Part shown: positions 1 to 8,948 of the stretch, piece by piece
Numbering within the stretch: the first letter of the stretch is position 1
Layout: every line of letters begins with the position of its first letter
Assembly (NCBI GenBank): GCA_903899985.1
Contig: CAIULL010000009.1
Location: forward strand, 1 to 35,603
Reading direction: 5' to 3'
Length of the DNA: 35,603 nt
Origin: an uncultured Schlesneria sp.
GTDB taxonomy: Bacteria; Planctomycetota; Planctomycetia; Planctomycetales; Planctomycetaceae
The notes under the pieces: generated by a model
Told to the model about the DNA's origin: nothing
The model's input: the letters and a program-made list of their open reading frames with translations, nothing else
Database searches by the model: none
Position numbers and translations under genes: made by a program

Positions 1-164
1 CCCCTGCGGCGGTGGTTAACGGGCCTTTGCCCTACCGGCTATCAATCTTCCCTCTTCAACATTCGCGGCAGGCCAAATATCCAAAAAAGATCTTCGAACC
101 AGAGCTGGGGTAAAACATTGGCACAATCGCTGGTGCAAAGGCCCGATGACCACCGCCGCAGGGG
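1..164. repeat. Terminal-inverted-repeat element, MITE-like candidate
   Basis: Positions 1-30 and 135-164 are inverted copies of each other, matching at 28 of 30 bases, with 104 bases between them. No coding region is evident inside. The arms begin and end with CCCCTGCGGCGG and its complement. The left arm starts at the first base of the window, so the true outer end and any target duplication cannot be seen. It lies just downstream of the first DUF1559 gene. It could be a short non-autonomous transposable element or a long structured 3' RNA; the spacer is too long for a simple terminator. Confidence 0.5.
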
Positions 165-208
165 CGGTGGGGTTTCGTGAGAATGGCTGCCTCGCCGCCA
201 TACGCGTC

Positions 209-1258
209 TCAAAAATTGCTGTTCACTTCGCCACCCGCTCGTGAACCAAGTCCCTGCCAGACGGAAAGATCGACGTTGTTGCTGACAAACCGCACGCCCC
301 CATCACACATCAGGACGTGAACACCCCCAACGTGGCGGCTGCGAGCCGCTGTCAAGCCGGAGCTGTGACTCGTGTTACCACAATCGAACTGACTGGAGTT
401 AGGGGGCAGGCCGTGGTTATACAGCGTGTCGCCGTAGTGCCCGTTCAGCCATTTTGCGCTGCGAATCCCCGACCAGAATCCACCAGCCCCCACGACACAC
501 GTGGCGAGACTCGTATCATTGGCATCGGTATACGGACCACCTGAGGTCTGTGACGTTGTCAGATTGAGAACTTGTTGAGAGGGACTGACCGGAGCGGTCG
601 AACCGGCGATGACTGTAGCCACTCCTGCAGCACCTCCACCCCCCATCGCATAGCCATTCCCCAGGATTTCTTCGCTCACCGCGACTGTATTGGAAAGGCC
701 ATCCGTGACATCCCGGAACTTCACGATCCCCTGAAGTTTGGGGTCATACATTACTCCGTCCCCGGCGCGGATGTATCTCGTCGTCGGGCTCGATCCGCTT
801 CCCGTACAGACGACGTAGTTGGTCGGTCCGTACGAATTTCCCGGCACCGTTGCCAGATCGCTCGGACAGAGAAACATCGGTACTTTGGTGAGTGCCGCAA
901 TCACGTTTGCGGAATAGGGGGCGACCGGTGGCTCAGCAAACGTCGGAGCGGTGCTGAAGTCGATACTGTTATACAAATTGGCTGCGTCGAAGTAAGGCAT
1001 GAGTTGCGCGTGGGCCGAGAAGACCATCGGGTATCCGGTCCTAGCCGGTGGAAAGCTGCCGATACTTGATTCGTAATTGTGAAGCGCAAGCCCAAATTGC
1101 TTAAGATTGTTTTTGCACTGAGTGCGGCGAGCCGCTTCTCGAGCCTGTTGAACGGCAGGCAGCAGCAAGGCAATCAGAATCGCGATGATGGCAATCACAA
1201 CAAGCAGTTCGATCAGGGTAAACCCGCGGCTGCGGCGCGGTGGAAAATCTGTCGTCAT
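209..1258 (-). CDS. DUF1559 pseudopilin-like protein
   Basis: A protein of about 349 residues with a type IV pilin/type II secretion style N-terminus: a short basic leader (PPRRSRG), then [24 protein letters not shown], the prepilin cleavage and hydrophobic helix segment. This is followed by [27 protein letters not shown], typical of the DUF1559 family that is greatly expanded in Planctomycetes. The C-terminus carries the family H-x9-DG motif ([12 protein letters not shown]). A start 12 bases upstream (TTG, 1270) is possible, but ATG at 1258 has GGAG seven bases before it. The role is unknown; the leader implies processing by a prepilin peptidase and membrane or envelope location. It is one of five paralogues in the first 7.4 kb. 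Confidence 0.9.
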   Translation of the reverse strand: MTTDFPPRRSRGFTLIELLVVIAIIAILIALLLPAVQQAREAARRTQCKNNLKQFGLALHNYESSIGSFPPARTGYPMVFSAHAQLMPYFDAANLYNSIDFSTAPTFAEPPVAPYSANVIAALTKVPMFLCPSDLATVPGNSYGPTNYVVCTGSGSSPTTRYIRAGDGVMYDPKLQGIVKFRDVTDGLSNTVAVSEEILGNGYAMGGGGAAGVATVIAGSTAPVSPSQQVLNLTTSQTSGGPYTDANDTSLATCVVGAGGFWSGIRSAKWLNGHYGDTLYNHGLPPNSSQFDCGNTSHSSGLTAARSRHVGGVHVLMCDGGVRFVSNNVDLSVWQGLGSRAGGEVNSNF

Positions 1259-1313
1259 TATTTTCTCCAAATCATCAGAAGATGATATTACTTATCGAAG
1301 GGGAATAGTTTGC

Positions 1314-1404
1314 GCGGTCCGCGATGGCACGCTCACAATCGGGTTGGTTGGCACTTGTGGAGAGCTAATCAATAGCCAATCGTGAGCGTGCGATATCAGA
1401 CCGC
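1314..1404. repeat. Imperfect inverted repeat, 29-nt arms
   Basis: Arms 1314-1342 and 1376-1404 are inverted copies, with a perfect 10-base core GCACGCTCAC at 1327-1336 and flanking GCGGTC matching GACCGC. The loop is 33 bases. It sits between the start of the first DUF1559 gene and the end of the Cys-rich gene, both on the minus strand. It may end the upstream transcript or form a structured 5' leader for the DUF1559 gene. There is no T tract, so a classic rho-independent terminator is not supported. Nothing else is seen in the gap 1259-1615. Confidence 0.45.
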
Positions 1405-1615
1405 ACGAATCCTGTGGCAACGAAAGTCGATGTCCACTTCTGTCTGCCAGAATCCGTTGGCAAAGAAGCGAATTTCAAAATTTGGCGGGAAGAGATCTGC
1501 CCAAAGCCAGACCGCCTGTCGTGGCTCGACCTGACTAACCTGAGGACAAATCATCAAGCGGTCAGCGTTCGAACGTCCATTCTTCAAGAAATGGAGCTGC
1601 GAAACTGGGACAGAT

Positions 1616-2245
1616 TTACGCCACAGAAATACGCGGTGGGGGAACCGGTGGCTCAGCAATCGCCTGGACTATGACCGATCCCCGATTGATGAATCGCTCA
1701 ACAATCGATTCAACCAGGGGATTCAACGAAGTCATCGGAGGAATCAAAAAGACGGCCTGACCGAATGCGGTCTTGGCCAGGCCCTGACAGTCGTCCGCAA
1801 CCGCGCCGATCACGATTTTATATCGTGACGATGACGCCGCTTTTGCCTTGGGCGGGCGATGTGCGACTTTAGCTTTCGAACCGTTCTTGATCGTACAACA
1901 GACCTGAGGAGAAGCTTCGCAAGCCGGCGCCCGTTTCGCCGTCAAAACCACAACTTCTGAAGGGTCGACGCCGTGGCGTTTCGCCCACGCGAGTTTTTGC
2001 TCATCAGAAAAACAGCAACACTTCTTTTTACATTGCGCAGCAGACATACATCCGCAAGGACGATTCTGGCAGGGAAAAGGACGCGAAAGGTCCTTTCCCA
2101 CTTTAGAAGAAAAAGAAATCAACGGGATCGGCAGCAGCGCAATCACGAACCCCACCAGCAGCAAAAGCGAAATACTTTGCTGACGCGAAGAATGAGTCCA
2201 GGCATGCCACGAAAACGAAAGCACAGAAATTACCTTGTCCTTCAC
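1616..2245 (-). CDS. Planctomycete Cys-rich membrane-anchored protein (PCxxxPCGC motif)
   Basis: A 209-residue protein with one hydrophobic segment near the N-terminus (SISLLLLVGFVIALLPIPLI, about residues 24-43), so probably a signal anchor. Directly after it is a dense Cys cluster, PCQNRPCGCMSAAQCKKKCCC, followed by FSDEQKLAWAKRHGVDP. This cluster is recalled as a conserved planctomycete motif of unknown role; the spacing suggests metal binding or disulphides outside the cytoplasm. The C-terminal part is not recognised and ends in a Pro-rich tail. The start is GTG at 2245 with no clear ribosome binding site, so it is uncertain. It is followed 358 bases later by the first DUF1559 gene on the same strand. 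Confidence 0.7.
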   Translation of the reverse strand: MKDKVISVLSFSWHAWTHSSRQQSISLLLLVGFVIALLPIPLISFSSKVGKDLSRPFPCQNRPCGCMSAAQCKKKCCCFSDEQKLAWAKRHGVDPSEVVVLTAKRAPACEASPQVCCTIKNGSKAKVAHRPPKAKAASSSRYKIVIGAVADDCQGLAKTAFGQAVFLIPPMTSLNPLVESIVERFINRGSVIVQAIAEPPVPPPRISVA

Positions 2246-2368
2246 GGACAGTCTGATTGGCTATCGATTCGCTCTCCACACGAAAAAGTATAACCAGGTT
2301 GCCTGCAATTTTCGCTAGTGCGACGGCATTGAATCCGATTTTCCCACCCGCGGGAACAATCCAATGGT

Positions 2369-3436
2369 TTAGAAATCGCCGACGACGTTCCCGTCGTCAC
2401 GCGCGACAAGATTTCGAAGAGTGAGCCAGTTGAGGTTTTCGGAGATAAATCGAACGCTTCCATCCCCCATCAGAGCCTGAACTCCACCGACATGAAAACT
2501 GAAGGGCTCCATATTCGGACCGCAATTAAGAGTGGTCCATGGGCAGTTTGCAGGACCACCAAGTGGAGTCTTATTGCCATTGATGTATTGCAAGGTCCCT
2601 CCCGCGACATTCGTGAGCTGGCCATTGATGCCGGCACTGGCATCACCATCAGCCCATCGGTTTGGAGCGGTGTACTTTCCACCTGGCATCAGGGATGCGT
2701 CGATCCCCGGGCAATTACCAATTGTAAAATTGAATGCATACTTACCCGCAAGCCCCGCCGGTTTCCCTGCACATTCAATCACCGCGATCGTATTACTCAA
2801 CCCATCAGTCACGGCTGAGATCGGAAGGGGGAACAGCCCGTGCATACCTTCTTTTGTGGCGTTAACACTTGTCCCACCACCCGTCGGAAATGGGCCAATC
2901 GTATTCCCGGCGAGACCGTTTTTCAGCCCCGTAACGGGATCGATATCGACGTATTCGGTCGGATCGTAATCCGTCGTTCCAAACCCCTGAGGGTCGGCTG
3001 TTGTCACAGGATTAGAGGGACACAAGAACGCGGTAATTCTGGTCCTCGCAGCCGTGGCATTGTTCGATAACGTGCTGTTCGTGTAGTGCAGCGACAAATT
3101 AAACTGGTTGTAAACGGAAGCCTGATCCAGAAACGGCAAGATCTCGGTGAAATAAGAATCTGGAAAGCCGTAGAGATTGATCAGATTGAAGCTGACCCCC
3201 TTTCCTCCCGAAGGGAGCAAACTATATGTGGACTCGTAATTTGCTGAGGCCAGACCGAGCTGCTTCAGGTTGTTCTTACACTGTGTTCGGCGAGCCGCTT
3301 CGCGTGCCTGCTGCACGGCGGGAAGCAACAGGGCGATCAAGACCGCGATGATGGCAATGACCACTAGCAGCTCGATCAGCGTGAAGGCAGGACGACGATG
3401 GGCGTCGTGGCGAATGTAAAGGTGGGTCTGGCGCAT
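2369..3436 (-). CDS. DUF1559 pseudopilin-like protein
   Basis: About 355 residues. The leader [17 protein letters not shown] precedes [24 protein letters not shown] and [22 protein letters not shown], the prepilin-type N-terminus and first conserved block of DUF1559. The C-terminus has the H-x9-DG motif ([12 protein letters not shown]) and a final NVVGDF. The frame is open further upstream to 3529, but ATG at 3436 has AGGA eight bases before it and places the leader at the usual length. The gene diverges from the next DUF1559 gene (3854) across a hairpin-rich 417-base gap. The protein should be inserted in the inner membrane and cleaved; its partner or assembly is unknown. Confidence 0.9.
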   Translation of the reverse strand: MRQTHLYIRHDAHRRPAFTLIELLVVIAIIAVLIALLLPAVQQAREAARRTQCKNNLKQLGLASANYESTYSLLPSGGKGVSFNLINLYGFPDSYFTEILPFLDQASVYNQFNLSLHYTNSTLSNNATAARTRITAFLCPSNPVTTADPQGFGTTDYDPTEYVDIDPVTGLKNGLAGNTIGPFPTGGGTSVNATKEGMHGLFPLPISAVTDGLSNTIAVIECAGKPAGLAGKYAFNFTIGNCPGIDASLMPGGKYTAPNRWADGDASAGINGQLTNVAGGTLQYINGNKTPLGGPANCPWTTLNCGPNMEPFSFHVGGVQALMGDGSVRFISENLNWLTLRNLVARDDGNVVGDF

Positions 3437-3568
3437 TTCACGGTTCCTGCAGTGAATTGGTTTTGAATCGGCAGAATTTAACGCAAGTGACGCGCAACAC
3501 AAGTGAAAGATTCCATTTCGTTTTTCCAACCGAAGTCAATGCGACATGATCCTGCCATTTTATGTCAG

Positions 3569-3612
3569 GATTGTCACATTTGATTGTCGGGTTTGCATTC
3601 GATGTGACAATC
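3569..3612. promoter_or_regulatory. 11-bp perfect inverted repeat, possible operator
   Basis: GATTGTCACAT at 3569-3579 and its exact complement at 3602-3612 are separated by 22 bases. They lie in the divergent gap between the DUF1559 genes at 3436 (minus) and 3854 (plus), about 130 bases upstream of the minus-strand start. Centre-to-centre spacing of 33 bases, about three helical turns, would suit two regulator dimers or a looped complex. The surroundings are AT-rich (3640-3662). No known regulator consensus is recognised. Confidence 0.35.
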
Positions 3613-3740
3613 GATCGCGTGTGGCATCCCATTTTCCAACTTTAAAATAAAAAAACAAAATCGGAATTGCCCCACGTTTCTGCTGAAACACCGGGATAAT
3701 TCACTACACACCAACGAGTTTGATTGACTGACATCCTTAA

Positions 3741-3765
3741 GTTTGTGAGAGTTTCTCTCACAAAC
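3741..3765 (+). promoter_or_regulatory. Perfect 11-bp hairpin in the 5' region of a DUF1559 gene
   Basis: GTTTGTGAGAG at 3741-3751 is exactly complementary to 3755-3765 around a TTT loop. The stem is 88 bases upstream of the ATG at 3854. There is no following U tract and no upstream plus-strand gene to terminate. It could be a leader hairpin or a regulator-binding palindrome. Its position between divergent starts is all that suggests a role. Confidence 0.4.
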
Positions 3766-3853
3766 CTTGATCCGCGCCAGGAATACCGCCTTCCTGGGAA
3801 TGATCCGTCTTCAAAAATCTGTGTGAACCCGAGAGCATTGACCGGAATCGAAA

Positions 3854-4657
3854 ATGGAAACTCGAAGACACGATCGCTTTCGACGCGGGTTCACACTCGT
3901 CGAATTACTCGTCGTGATTGCGATCATCGCCTTGCTGATCGCATTAATTCTCCCCGCTGTGCAGCAGGTCCGCGAAGCGGCTCGCAAGATGGATTGCCAG
4001 TCGCATCTGCGACAGATTGGCCTGGCCGTTCATCAGTATTACGAAATCTACAATGGCCGGTTTTTTCTGCATCATCCGTTTGATGCCGATGTGATTGCCA
4101 ATAGCGGAGCGGCGGATTCGTTTGCTGAAATCTATTGGGCTGACAAGATCATGCCGTTTGTGGGAAGCGCTGCGGAGTCCGATGAGTCCGTGGCGAAAAG
4201 GGGGATCAACATCGCGACGAATAAGATTTATCGGTGCTTGTCCGACACGTCGACTCAGACGCCGTACATCGACTCTGTGACTGGCCAGCCAGATGGAATC
4301 GAGCAGCGGACCAGTTACATGATGAATTCGCTGCTCAGCCATAAGACGCGACGCTACGGCTTATGGACATTCCCCAGGTTCCAGATCGAAATCGGGCTCT
4401 CCAATTTCATCTGTTTTTCGGAGCGGGATGCGACCGCGTTTGCTCCGACGTCAGACAATGATCCGCGACAGGACGATTATGACGTCTGGCTGGGAACGGA
4501 CATTCTGCAGCCGTGGTTCGCGTACAAGCGTCACAACGGTGCCGCGAATTATCTGTACATGGACGGACATGTCTCGACAATGATTTTCGACAACGCCATC
4601 ATCGACATGTACCCGGACAAAAAAGTTCTGATCGACGACGGCAGCTATCCGAACTGA
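3854..4657 (+). CDS. DUF1559-like pseudopilin, short variant
   Basis: A 267-residue protein, shorter than its neighbours. The leader [12 protein letters not shown] precedes [24 protein letters not shown] and [22 protein letters not shown], a diverged DUF1559 first block. A degenerate H-x9-DG motif is present near the C-terminus ([12 protein letters not shown]), followed by [19 protein letters not shown] rather than the usual ISSNID/GGE ending. The middle also lacks similarity to the other four copies in the cluster, so it is an outlying paralogue. ATG at 3854 is preceded by a weak GGA. Export and prepilin-type cleavage are inferred from the N-terminus. Confidence 0.85.
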   Translation: METRRHDRFRRGFTLVELLVVIAIIALLIALILPAVQQVREAARKMDCQSHLRQIGLAVHQYYEIYNGRFFLHHPFDADVIANSGAADSFAEIYWADKIMPFVGSAAESDESVAKRGINIATNKIYRCLSDTSTQTPYIDSVTGQPDGIEQRTSYMMNSLLSHKTRRYGLWTFPRFQIEIGLSNFICFSERDATAFAPTSDNDPRQDDYDVWLGTDILQPWFAYKRHNGAANYLYMDGHVSTMIFDNAIIDMYPDKKVLIDDGSYPN

Positions 4658-4860
4658 AATCCTGCGAGATGATCCGAGTGCCGTGTGTGAGCAGTTGCCG
4701 TCGGTCTGCCGCAGCAATTCACTCGTCAGTTGGATCCCAACGGACGAACCGGGGAAAATTCCCTCGCACCCGGTGATTTTTTCCTCATCCGGTTAACTCA
4801 CCTTCGGGAAATTGGCGGTATTTTCGTGGAGATTTCTCTGGAATGAACTTTGCGTTCCGA

Positions 4861-4882
4861 GCGTTGTGAAAGAAAACAACGC
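4861..4882 (+). promoter_or_regulatory. Small hairpin overlapping the translation start region
   Basis: GCGTTGT at 4861-4867 pairs with ACAACGC at 4876-4882, leaving a purine-rich eight-base loop (GAAAGAAA). It ends two bases before an ATG at 4884 and four bases before the GGAG used by ATG 4896. It could tune access of ribosomes to the DUF1559 gene. It is short and could be chance. Confidence 0.3.
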
Positions 4883-4895
4883 AATGGAGCCTTTT

Positions 4896-5903
4896 ATGAT
4901 GAGAAGTCGACGTCGGAATGGATTCACGCTGATTGAGTTACTGGTTGTGATCGCCATCATTGCCGTCCTGATTGCCTTGCTGCTGCCGGCGGTTCAACAG
5001 GCCAGAGAAGCGGCGCGACGGACTCAATGTAAAAACAACCTCAAACAAATCGGGTTGGCGCTGCACAATTATCTGGACGATCACTCCGCATTTCCGCCAA
5101 GTTTTTGTTTTTCAACTACAGGCTCGTGGTCCGTTCACGGTCGGATCCTGCCGTACATGGAACAAGCCAGTGCGTACTCACAGGTGAGGCTTGATCTCGA
5201 CTGGGCCAATCCGATTAATGAGGCGACACACGTGGCCCAGCTGCGCGTTCCATCGTATGTCTGTCCGTCAGATCCGAACGGGGATCGAATGCATTACGCG
5301 GGTCCCGACGAAGGAAATATCCGACCGCACAACTATGGAGTCAATTTTGGAACCTGGAAGATCTACGACCCGATCACCAATTCTGGCGGTGACGGCATTT
5401 TCTATCCGAACAGCCGGACTCGAGCCGCAGACGTTTTCGACGGGATGAGTAATACGCTGCTGACTGCCGAGGTCAAAACGTATCAACCCTATTTCCGCAA
5501 CACGGCCGACCCCGGCCCGACCCCTCCGTCGACCGTGTCATTCGTCACCGGATTTTCGGGCGAGGCGAAATACGGTCCGAATCTCGACGACAACGCGGGA
5601 CATACGGAATGGTGTGACGGGCCGGTTCATCAAAGTGGTTTTACAACGACGTTTCCACCCAATACCCGCCTCCCCTTTACCGATGGCGGAATCACGTACG
5701 ACACCGATTTCAATTCGCGCTACGAAGGAACCAGCTTGACTCAAACCACGTACGCCTCGATTACATCTCGCAGTTACCACACGGGGATCGTGAATGTGGG
5801 ACTGGCCGACGGATCAACACGAACGATCAGCTCGAATATTGACCGTCAGGTCTGGCGTGCGATGGGGACTCGGATTGGTGGAGAAGTCGTTGGCGATTAC
5901 TGA
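4896..5903 (+). CDS. DUF1559 pseudopilin-like protein
   Basis: About 335 residues. The N-terminus reads MMRSRRRNG then [24 protein letters not shown] and [26 protein letters not shown], the standard DUF1559 prepilin-type start. The middle has YVCPSD and a C-terminal H-x9-DG motif ([12 protein letters not shown]) followed by [18 protein letters not shown] and a GGEVVGDY ending. The frame opens at 4812, but GGAG at 4886-4889 lies six bases before ATG 4896, which gives the usual leader; ATG 4884 is an alternative. Its body is most like the frameshifted copy at 6367, sharing for example KNYQPY/KTYQPY, so these two are probably recent duplicates. Confidence 0.9.
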   Translation: MMRSRRRNGFTLIELLVVIAIIAVLIALLLPAVQQAREAARRTQCKNNLKQIGLALHNYLDDHSAFPPSFCFSTTGSWSVHGRILPYMEQASAYSQVRLDLDWANPINEATHVAQLRVPSYVCPSDPNGDRMHYAGPDEGNIRPHNYGVNFGTWKIYDPITNSGGDGIFYPNSRTRAADVFDGMSNTLLTAEVKTYQPYFRNTADPGPTPPSTVSFVTGFSGEAKYGPNLDDNAGHTEWCDGPVHQSGFTTTFPPNTRLPFTDGGITYDTDFNSRYEGTSLTQTTYASITSRSYHTGIVNVGLADGSTRTISSNIDRQVWRAMGTRIGGEVVGDY

Positions 5904-6366
5904 CGATCGATCGCTGCTCGTCTCGACACCCGTTTCCAAGTCCAAGACTGACAACGCGACCACAAGCACTCGTGAAATAAGCGGGAGTTCCGTGTTGTTT
6001 TTTCAATTTGCGATTCTTATTCGCAGTGCTTCCACTTCGGACGATTTTCATCGATCGGCCACCGACCGCCTAAACCATGCTGCAAAAGGTGACGACGCGG
6101 GCGAAATCAATAGGAATTTCGTTCAACAACTGTGAACCTCAGGTCGTCAGGGATGCGAAATGAGCGTGCTCATCACCGTTCTGGTTGAAATCTCAAACAG
6201 GGAACAACTGGAAGAAAATCAAGCACGGAAACCGACAGGATCGATTGCACCGTGAATTGATCGCTGCCGTTGAATTCTCATGAATTGACAATCCACCCTA
6301 TTTTCAATACAGAATGTCTTTAGTTTGACGAAGCGACTTTTGTTTGCAAGTGAGTGAGAAATACTC
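5904..6366. other. Intergenic region, no gene seen
   Basis: A 463-base gap between two co-directional DUF1559 genes. Frames open here are short and show no family resemblance. No terminator-like stem with a T tract is evident after 5903. A possible promoter lies at its right end (6285-6313). Confidence 0.5.
6285..6313 (+). promoter_or_regulatory. Possible sigma70-type promoter
   Basis: A consensus TTGACA at 6285-6290 is followed after 17 bases by TACAGA at 6308-6313, which matches the -10 consensus poorly (three of six). It lies about 54 bases upstream of the TTG start of the next DUF1559 gene. The position and spacing are right, but the -10 box is weak. Confidence 0.3.
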
Positions 6367-7423
6367 TTGTGCCGATCGGTAAAGCGCCAACCCGCGTTTA
6401 CGCTTATTGAGCTGCTTGTCGTGATCGCGATCATCGCAGTCTTGATTGCATTACTGCTTCCGGCCGTTCAACAGGCACGCGAAGCGGCTCGGCGTGCCCA
6501 GTGTAAGAGTCAATTAAAACAATTCGGCCTCGCAATCCACAATTACGAATCGTCGATGACCTGCCTTCCCCCCCGCGTCGGTCATTATCAAACGGACGGA
6601 CGGATCGATCTGGACGATGGATGTCAGTCCGTTTGCCAGACTTCTGCCCTATTTCGACCAGGGTAACGTTTACAACATGATGAACGTCAATGCCGAATAC
6701 AACGATCCGACGCTTTACAACTCGAACGCCGTCGGACGAGTGATCCCCTTCTTTCTTTGTCCCTCAGAAATCAATCGGGCGCCTAACTTCGTTGCAAAGT
6801 ACGGAAACATCGGCGGTGTGAATTACGGTTTTTGCATGGGGGACTGGTATGTCTGGTCAGGGATCAATGGCAGTCCCGCCGGTGACCCGCCAACTCGGTC
6901 GGCCTTCGGTGTGAATCTACAAAGACGCTGGGCCGACTTCACCGATGGTGTGAGTACTACGCTGCTGATGTCCGAGGTCAAGAATTATCAGCCCTACATC
7001 CGTGACTGCGGTTCATTGTCTCACATCAACACGCCAGGCAACATTCCATCCCCCGGTGCCGATCCGATGACGGTCGCACCGGAATACAGTGGAAGTGGCT
7101 GTACAATCCTGGCGAATGCGCACACCCAGTGGAACGAAGTGGCCGTGCACCACATCGGCATGACGACAGCCTGGCCGCCGAATAAGAAAACGCCCGGTGG
7201 GCCTGGCAACCTTTATCCCGACGTCGATTTGAACAGTCAGCGAGAGAGAATCGGCGGACCGACCTACGCGGCGATCACCTCGCGCAGTTACCATACGGGC
7301 GGCGTGAACACTCTTTTTGGTGACGGTTCTGTCAAATTCCTTTCCTCGTCCATTGACGGACTTGTCTGGCGAGCTGTCGGGACCGTAGCCGGCGGCGAAT
7401 TGGTTTCTGGCGATTCTTATTGA
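6367..7423 (+). pseudogene. Frameshifted DUF1559 pseudopilin-like gene
   Basis: The first part (6367-6600) encodes a prepilin-type start, [25 protein letters not shown] and [29 protein letters not shown]. The rest lies in the +1 frame and reads [25 protein letters not shown] through the H-x9-DG motif (HTGGVNTLFGDG) to 7423. Together they make a normal family member of about 350 residues. The shift falls between 6568 and 6603, where there is a run of seven C (6568-6574) and three tandem ACGG units (6592-6603). Removing one C or one ACGG unit restores the frame. The start is TTG at 6367, since TGA at 6355 excludes anything further upstream. It may be decayed, phase-variable or a sequencing indel. 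Confidence 0.85.
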
Positions 7424-7441
7424 AGCCGAAGGGCTGGTCCA

Positions 7442-7819
7442 ATGCACGGTCACGTCCGCGTCACGATTCTCTTCATTCTACTGGCGATTTTGGGCTGCTC
7501 GACACAATCACCCAACCAGATCGAAGATTCCGCGCGAGCGAAATACATTCTCGTCACCGCACTCGATGCATGGAGAGCAGGAAAAACGAAATCGCTGATA
7601 ACGCGCAATCCTCCGATCCGCTTTGTCGATGACGATCAGATCGCGGGAAGGGAACTGGTCGACTACGAACTCAAGGACGAGTCGGCTCCCATTCAGCCGT
7701 TTACAAATGTCGTCGTTATTCTTTCCCTGAGAGACGACGGGGGGCAGATCATTCTGAAGAACGTCGAATACCAGGTGGGAGTTGACCCTGTTCTGACGGT
7801 ACTTCGCAGCGATCGTTGA
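7442..7819 (+). CDS. Small lipoprotein downstream of a DUF1559 gene
   Basis: A 125-residue protein with a lipoprotein signal: MHGHVRVTILFILLAILGC, lipobox LAILGC with Cys19. After it come about 100 mainly soluble residues with no recognised domain. The pattern YILVTALDAWRAGKT followed by a mixed-strand segment is only loosely like small NTF2-type folds, and this is a guess. It begins 18 bases after the preceding DUF1559 stop, so it is probably co-transcribed. Small lipoproteins in this position are common after planctomycete DUF1559 genes. It should be membrane-anchored on the periplasmic side. Confidence 0.75.
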   Translation: MHGHVRVTILFILLAILGCSTQSPNQIEDSARAKYILVTALDAWRAGKTKSLITRNPPIRFVDDDQIAGRELVDYELKDESAPIQPFTNVVVILSLRDDGGQIILKNVEYQVGVDPVLTVLRSDR

Positions 7820-7981
7820 ACGGAATATCGCAATTTGGATCGATTTGAAATCACTTCGGACATTACAAATACCGTGAATTTGAATTCATCCGGTCAGAAA
7901 TCGCCGTGAATGCCGACAGCCAGTTGTGTCGCCGATCATCATCTTGTTGTCATCGCGCCAAAATGACATTGGATGAAACGC

Positions 7982-8938
7982 TCAAAACCGTGAAACGACT
8001 ACGTAGGCAATTGCCGACAGAACTGCGGCACAGGGAACGGTGCTGACCCAGGCGAGCAAGATCTCTCCGACTTTGCGCCATTTTGCCTGGCCGGTCGTTG
8101 CTCCCATTCCGAGTAGCGATCCGACGCTGACATGAGTCGTGCTGACAGGGAGGCTGTGCAAACTTGCCGTCGTGACAAGTCCGGCGGTGACAAGACTGGC
8201 GGCGAAACCCTGACCCGGATTCATCCCCGTCACTTTTTTACCAAGAGTCTCGGCCACTCGTTGAGCGTCGAGCAATCCTCCAATGGCGATCATGACGGCG
8301 ACCATAATAAACGCCCATCTCAAGTCGACTCCAGGCGCGATCAGCAGCAGCGCTGCCATTTTCGGCGTATCGTTGAGACCCCGGGCAAAGCTTGCGGCTC
8401 CGGTGCTTGAATAATGCAGAAAATCCAGTAGAGGTGTGCGATGGTCTGGTGCAAGACGCAGCAACTTGAGGATCAGATAGGATGCGGCCCCCAGCACGGC
8501 CGCGACCGCCGGGCTGAAGAACAGGGGATAAAGGAAGTTCTTTCCCAGGGCGGCAAATTGCACATTGGTGCCGCTGCCAGCTAATCCCGCACCCAGCAAT
8601 GCACCGACCAGTGCGTGAGTCGTAGAGACAGGAAAGCCGAACCGGTTGGCAAGGAGACTCGTCAAAGCCGCCCCGACTGCCACCGCGACAATGAACTCGG
8701 GTTGTTGCACCAACGCTTCGGGGACAATTCCACGACCGCTGAATTTCTTCAGCATTCCTCCCGCCAGAAATGCGGAGGCGATCGAGCCAACAAGTGTTGT
8801 TGCGGTACCCCACCAGAGCGCGCCCCGCAGCGTGGTGGTCTCACTTCCATACAGCGACGCCACCCCCTTGAAGTTGGCGTTCGCCCCGTTGGTGAAGGCG
8901 ACGAAACAGACAGAAAGAATCAGGATCGTGGTCAACAT
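7982..8938 (-). CDS. PiT-family inorganic anion permease (phosphate or sulfate)
   Basis: A 318-residue integral membrane protein. Two family signatures are visible: the N-terminal FTNGANANFKGVASLYGS and the internal duplicated motif PVSTTHALVGALLGAG, repeated near the C-terminus as PVSTTHVSVGSLLGMG. These are typical of PiT transporters (PF01384), which carry phosphate with protons or sodium; the CysP branch carries sulfate. It is shorter than many family members but near the compact bacterial type. The ATG at 8938 has GAGG eight bases before it, overlapping the end of the upstream rhodanese gene, so translation is probably coupled. That partner makes a sulfur oxyanion substrate plausible, but phosphate remains equally possible from sequence. 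Confidence 0.9.
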   Translation of the reverse strand: MLTTILILSVCFVAFTNGANANFKGVASLYGSETTTLRGALWWGTATTLVGSIASAFLAGGMLKKFSGRGIVPEALVQQPEFIVAVAVGAALTSLLANRFGFPVSTTHALVGALLGAGLAGSGTNVQFAALGKNFLYPLFFSPAVAAVLGAASYLILKLLRLAPDHRTPLLDFLHYSSTGAASFARGLNDTPKMAALLLIAPGVDLRWAFIMVAVMIAIGGLLDAQRVAETLGKKVTGMNPGQGFAASLVTAGLVTTASLHSLPVSTTHVSVGSLLGMGATTGQAKWRKVGEILLAWVSTVPCAAVLSAIAYVVVSRF

Positions 8939-8948
8939 AGGATCGGCC

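Noticed and set aside
1396-1674. Overlapping 87-aa and 86-aa frames on both strands
   Set aside because: Neither has a ribosome binding site or family resemblance; they lie in a gap and run into the end of the Cys-rich gene.
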